NCBI GenBank assembly: GCA_038239485.1
Contig: JBBSET010000003.1
Coordinates: 36,800 to 100,799, forward strand
Origin: DASQEH01 sp038239485
GTDB lineage: Bacteria > Actinomycetota > Actinomycetes > Propionibacteriales > Nocardioidaceae
Length of the DNA: 64,000 nt
Direction of reading: 5' to 3'
The translations under genes and the position numbers were made by a program. Every line of letters begins with the position of its first letter. Position 1 is the first letter of the stretch. The notes under the pieces were generated by a model. That model was not told where the DNA came from and did not search any database. It saw only the letters and a program-made list of their open reading frames with translations. This document shows positions 62,481-64,000 of the stretch, piece after piece.

Positions 62481-62854
62481 CAGATCTCCTTCCCGTTCTT
62501 GGTGGCGACACGGACGCTGCGCTGGGCCGCGTAGGACGTGCCGTCAGTGCGGTTCTTCGACACATCGATGCGCTTGGCGCCGATGCGGGTCGGGACCTTC
62601 TTGCCGTCGACCTCGGCCAGCAGCATCACGTTGGAGGCGTGGATGGAGGCCTCCTGGGTGATGATCCCGCCGGTCGAGCCGGCGCGGCCTCCCTGGTTGA
62701 CGACCTTGGTGTGCCGCTTGACCCGGTTGACGCCCTCGACGATGACGCGGTTCTGCTCGGGGAGGACGGCGATGACCTTGCCCTCGGCACCCTTGTCCTT
62801 GCCGGCGATGACGCGGACGACATCGCCCTTCTTGATGGTCAGTGTGCGCGCCAT
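62480..62854 (-). CDS. rplX: Ribosomal protein L24
   Basis: The 124-residue protein has the KOW motif KKGDVVRVIAGKDKGAEGKV, then RVIVEGVNRVKRHTK and a C-terminal half typical of actinobacteria. It is one base downstream of rplN. Confidence 0.98.
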   Translation of the reverse strand: MARTLTIKKGDVVRVIAGKDKGAEGKVIAVLPEQNRVIVEGVNRVKRHTKVVNQGGRAGSTGGIITQEASIHASNVMLLAEVDGKKVPTRIGAKRIDVSKNRTDGTSYAAQRSVRVATKNGKEI

Positions 62855-62855
62855 G

Positions 62856-63224
62856 TCACAACACCTCCGGTGCGAGCGAGATGATCTTCATGAACCGCTT
62901 GTCGCGCAGCTCTCGTCCGACGGGTCCGAAGATGCGGGTCCCGCGCGGTTCGCCGTCGGCCCTGAGGATGACCGCTGCGTTCTCGTCGAAGCGGATGTAC
63001 GACCCGTCCGCGCGGCGGCGTTCCTTGACCGTCCGGACGATGACGGCCTTGACGACGTCGCCCTTCTTGACATTGCCACCGGGAATCGCGTCCTTCACGG
63101 TGGCGACGATGACATCGCCGATGCCGGCGTAACGCCGACCAGAGCCACCGAGAACCCGGATGCACAAGATCTGCTTGGCACCGGTGTTGTCGGCGACCTT
63201 GAGTCGCGACTCCTGCTGGATCAT
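62856..63224 (-). CDS. rplN: Ribosomal protein L14
   Basis: The 122-residue L14 starts MIQQESRLKVADNTGAKQIL and has the signature GDVVKAVIVRTVKERRRADG. It follows rpsQ after 55 bases. Confidence 0.98.
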   Translation of the reverse strand: MIQQESRLKVADNTGAKQILCIRVLGGSGRRYAGIGDVIVATVKDAIPGGNVKKGDVVKAVIVRTVKERRRADGSYIRFDENAAVILRADGEPRGTRIFGPVGRELRDKRFMKIISLAPEVL

Positions 63225-63279
63225 CGGAACACTCCACTGACTGCTAGGACGGGGGGCGAGCCCGCTGTGCTGGGGTTCA

Positions 63280-63606
63280 TCACTTGGCTTTTTCGACGAC
63301 TTCGATGACGCGCCAGCGCTTGGTGGCCGACAGCGGGCGGGTCTCCATGATGAGGACCCGGTCGCCGATGCCGCACTGGTTCTGCTCGTCGTGGGCCTTG
63401 AGCTTGCTCGTCCGGCGCAGAACCTTGCCGTACAGGGCGTGCTTGACCCGGTCCTCGACGGACACGACGACCGTCTTGTCCATCCTGTCGCTGACGACCA
63501 GGCCCACTCGGGTCTTGCGTCGGTTGCGCTCGCTGCTGTCCGTCGCCTCGGGGGCGCTCACGGCCTCTGTCACTGTCATTCCTTCATTCGATGCTGTCTC
63601 GCTCAT
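63280..63606 (-). CDS. rpsQ: Ribosomal protein S17
   Basis: The 108-residue S17 has the core RKTRVGLVVSDRMDKTVVVS and the end METRPLSATKRWRVIEVVEK, preceded by about 28 residues of Ser/Thr/Glu-rich extension. ATG at 63606 overlaps the rpmC stop by 4 bases. Confidence 0.97.
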   Translation of the reverse strand: MSETASNEGMTVTEAVSAPEATDSSERNRRKTRVGLVVSDRMDKTVVVSVEDRVKHALYGKVLRRTSKLKAHDEQNQCGIGDRVLIMETRPLSATKRWRVIEVVEKAK

Positions 63607-63848
63607 GCCGCACCCTCGTCATCGTCGGCGGTGGCGAGGACGGAGATCCCGAGCTCACGCTCACGCAGGATCGTGTAGATCCGGGCGATGTCGTGGCGGA
63701 CGGCACGCAGCCGGCCGTGCGACTCCAGCTGGCCGGTGGCGGCCTGGAAGCGCAGGTTGAAAAGCTCTTCCTTGTGCTCGCGAAGCCGCTCCTCGAGCAG
63801 GTCGTTGTCGAGGTGCCGCAGCTCGGCTGCGGTCGACACGTCACTCAT
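63603..63848 (-). CDS. rpmC: Ribosomal protein L29
   Basis: The 81-residue L29 includes LLEERLREHKEELFNLRFQA and LRAVRHDIARIYTILRERE, with a short acidic tail. ATG at 63848 shares one base with the rplP stop upstream (TGATG). Confidence 0.97.
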   Translation of the reverse strand: MSDVSTAAELRHLDNDLLEERLREHKEELFNLRFQAATGQLESHGRLRAVRHDIARIYTILRERELGISVLATADDDEGAA

Positions 63849-64000
63849 CAGAAGTCACCCTTCTCACGACTGACGAACAATGTGCAGAGCATGGGGAGCT
63901 TGTGGATCATCAGAAGTCACCCTTCTCACGACTGACGAACAATGTGCAGAGCATGGGGAGCTTGTGGATCATCAGAAGTCACCCTTCTCACGACTGACGA
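63845..64000. repeat. 62-bp tandem repeat at the window end (2.5 exact copies)
   Basis: The same 62 bases follow each other from 63845 without any base change: copies at 63849-63910 and 63911-63972, then 28 bases of a third at the window end. Each copy contains the end of rplP and, on the minus strand, the GAGAAGGGTGACTTCTGATG region that carries the rpmC ribosome binding site and start. The period is not a multiple of three. Confidence 0.95.
63848..63910 (-). pseudogene. rplP: 3' end of rplP (L16), interrupted by a tandem repeat
   Basis: The 20 codons before the stop at 63850-63848 read MIHKLPMLCTLFVSREKGDF, like the C-terminus of L16 (HKLPM...F.SRE.G.F), in the position where rplP normally ends before rpmC. 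Going further upstream the frame meets a stop at 63917-63919, because the following sequence is another copy of the same 62 bases, which shifts the frame. A working L16 gene is therefore not continuous here. L16 is essential, so the break is more likely an artefact or a partial duplication of the gene end than a real loss. Confidence 0.6.

Noticed and set aside
63845..64000. CRISPR array
   Set aside because: The units are contiguous and identical with no spacers, and contain coding sequence.

Overview
This window is high-GC chromosomal DNA from an actinobacterium. Housekeeping gene order (groES-groEL, guaB-guaB3-guaA, the tsaD-to-coaA block, rplM-rpsI-glmM, and the alpha/spc ribosomal operons) and the sequence style point to the Propionibacteriales, most likely Nocardioidaceae. 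The family assignment is inference from gene order and protein resemblance, not a database result. No tRNA, rRNA, insertion sequence, phage gene or CRISPR array was seen.

Layout. 1-16.5 kb is mostly accessory. It starts with one half of an ABC exporter, a repeat-rich convergent gap and a PAP2 phosphatase. Next comes an island in which a sensor kinase with an overlapping Tat-type secreted protein faces a tightly packed operon of a flippase-like membrane protein, a GT4 glycosyltransferase, a PIG-L deacetylase and an OmpR-type regulator. An aldo/keto reductase follows with a decayed SDR gene behind it. Then comes a minus-strand unit of alanine racemase, D-Ala-D-Ala ligase, NarL-type kinase and regulator. 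guaA, a SigE-family sigma factor with its membrane partner, and kynureninase follow.

19.7-35 kb is core metabolism: guaB3, guaB (probably leaderless), groEL and groES under a CIRCE element, then the t6A-tRNA/cell-wall/cofactor block (tsaD, rimI, tsaB, a GNAT-TsaE fusion, a hydrolase, alr, nnrDE, acpS, coaA). 36-38.4 kb holds another NarL-type two-component system with a small secreted protein. 38.5-51.5 kb has glmM, rpsI, rplM, citrate synthase, a GH43-like protein, an ABC-F ATPase, two tandem disulfide-reductase-like flavoproteins, a UbiA prenyltransferase, an RNA-methyltransferase-like gene and truA.

51.5-64 kb is the ribosomal protein region on the minus strand: rplQ, rpoA, rpsD, rpsK, rpsM, rpmJ, infA, a DUF2630 gene, map, adk, secY, rplO, rpmD, rpsE, rplR, rplF, rpsH, rpsZ, rplE, rplX, rplN, rpsQ, rpmC. 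The window ends in 2.5 exact copies of a 62-bp repeat that contains the 3' end of rplP and interrupts it; this may be an assembly artefact at a contig end.

The two best candidates for an undescribed system are the kinase / glycan-lipid operon / regulator island (2.8-9.0 kb) and the racemase-ligase-two-component unit (10.6-14.7 kb). Both are hypotheses from gene order and motifs.
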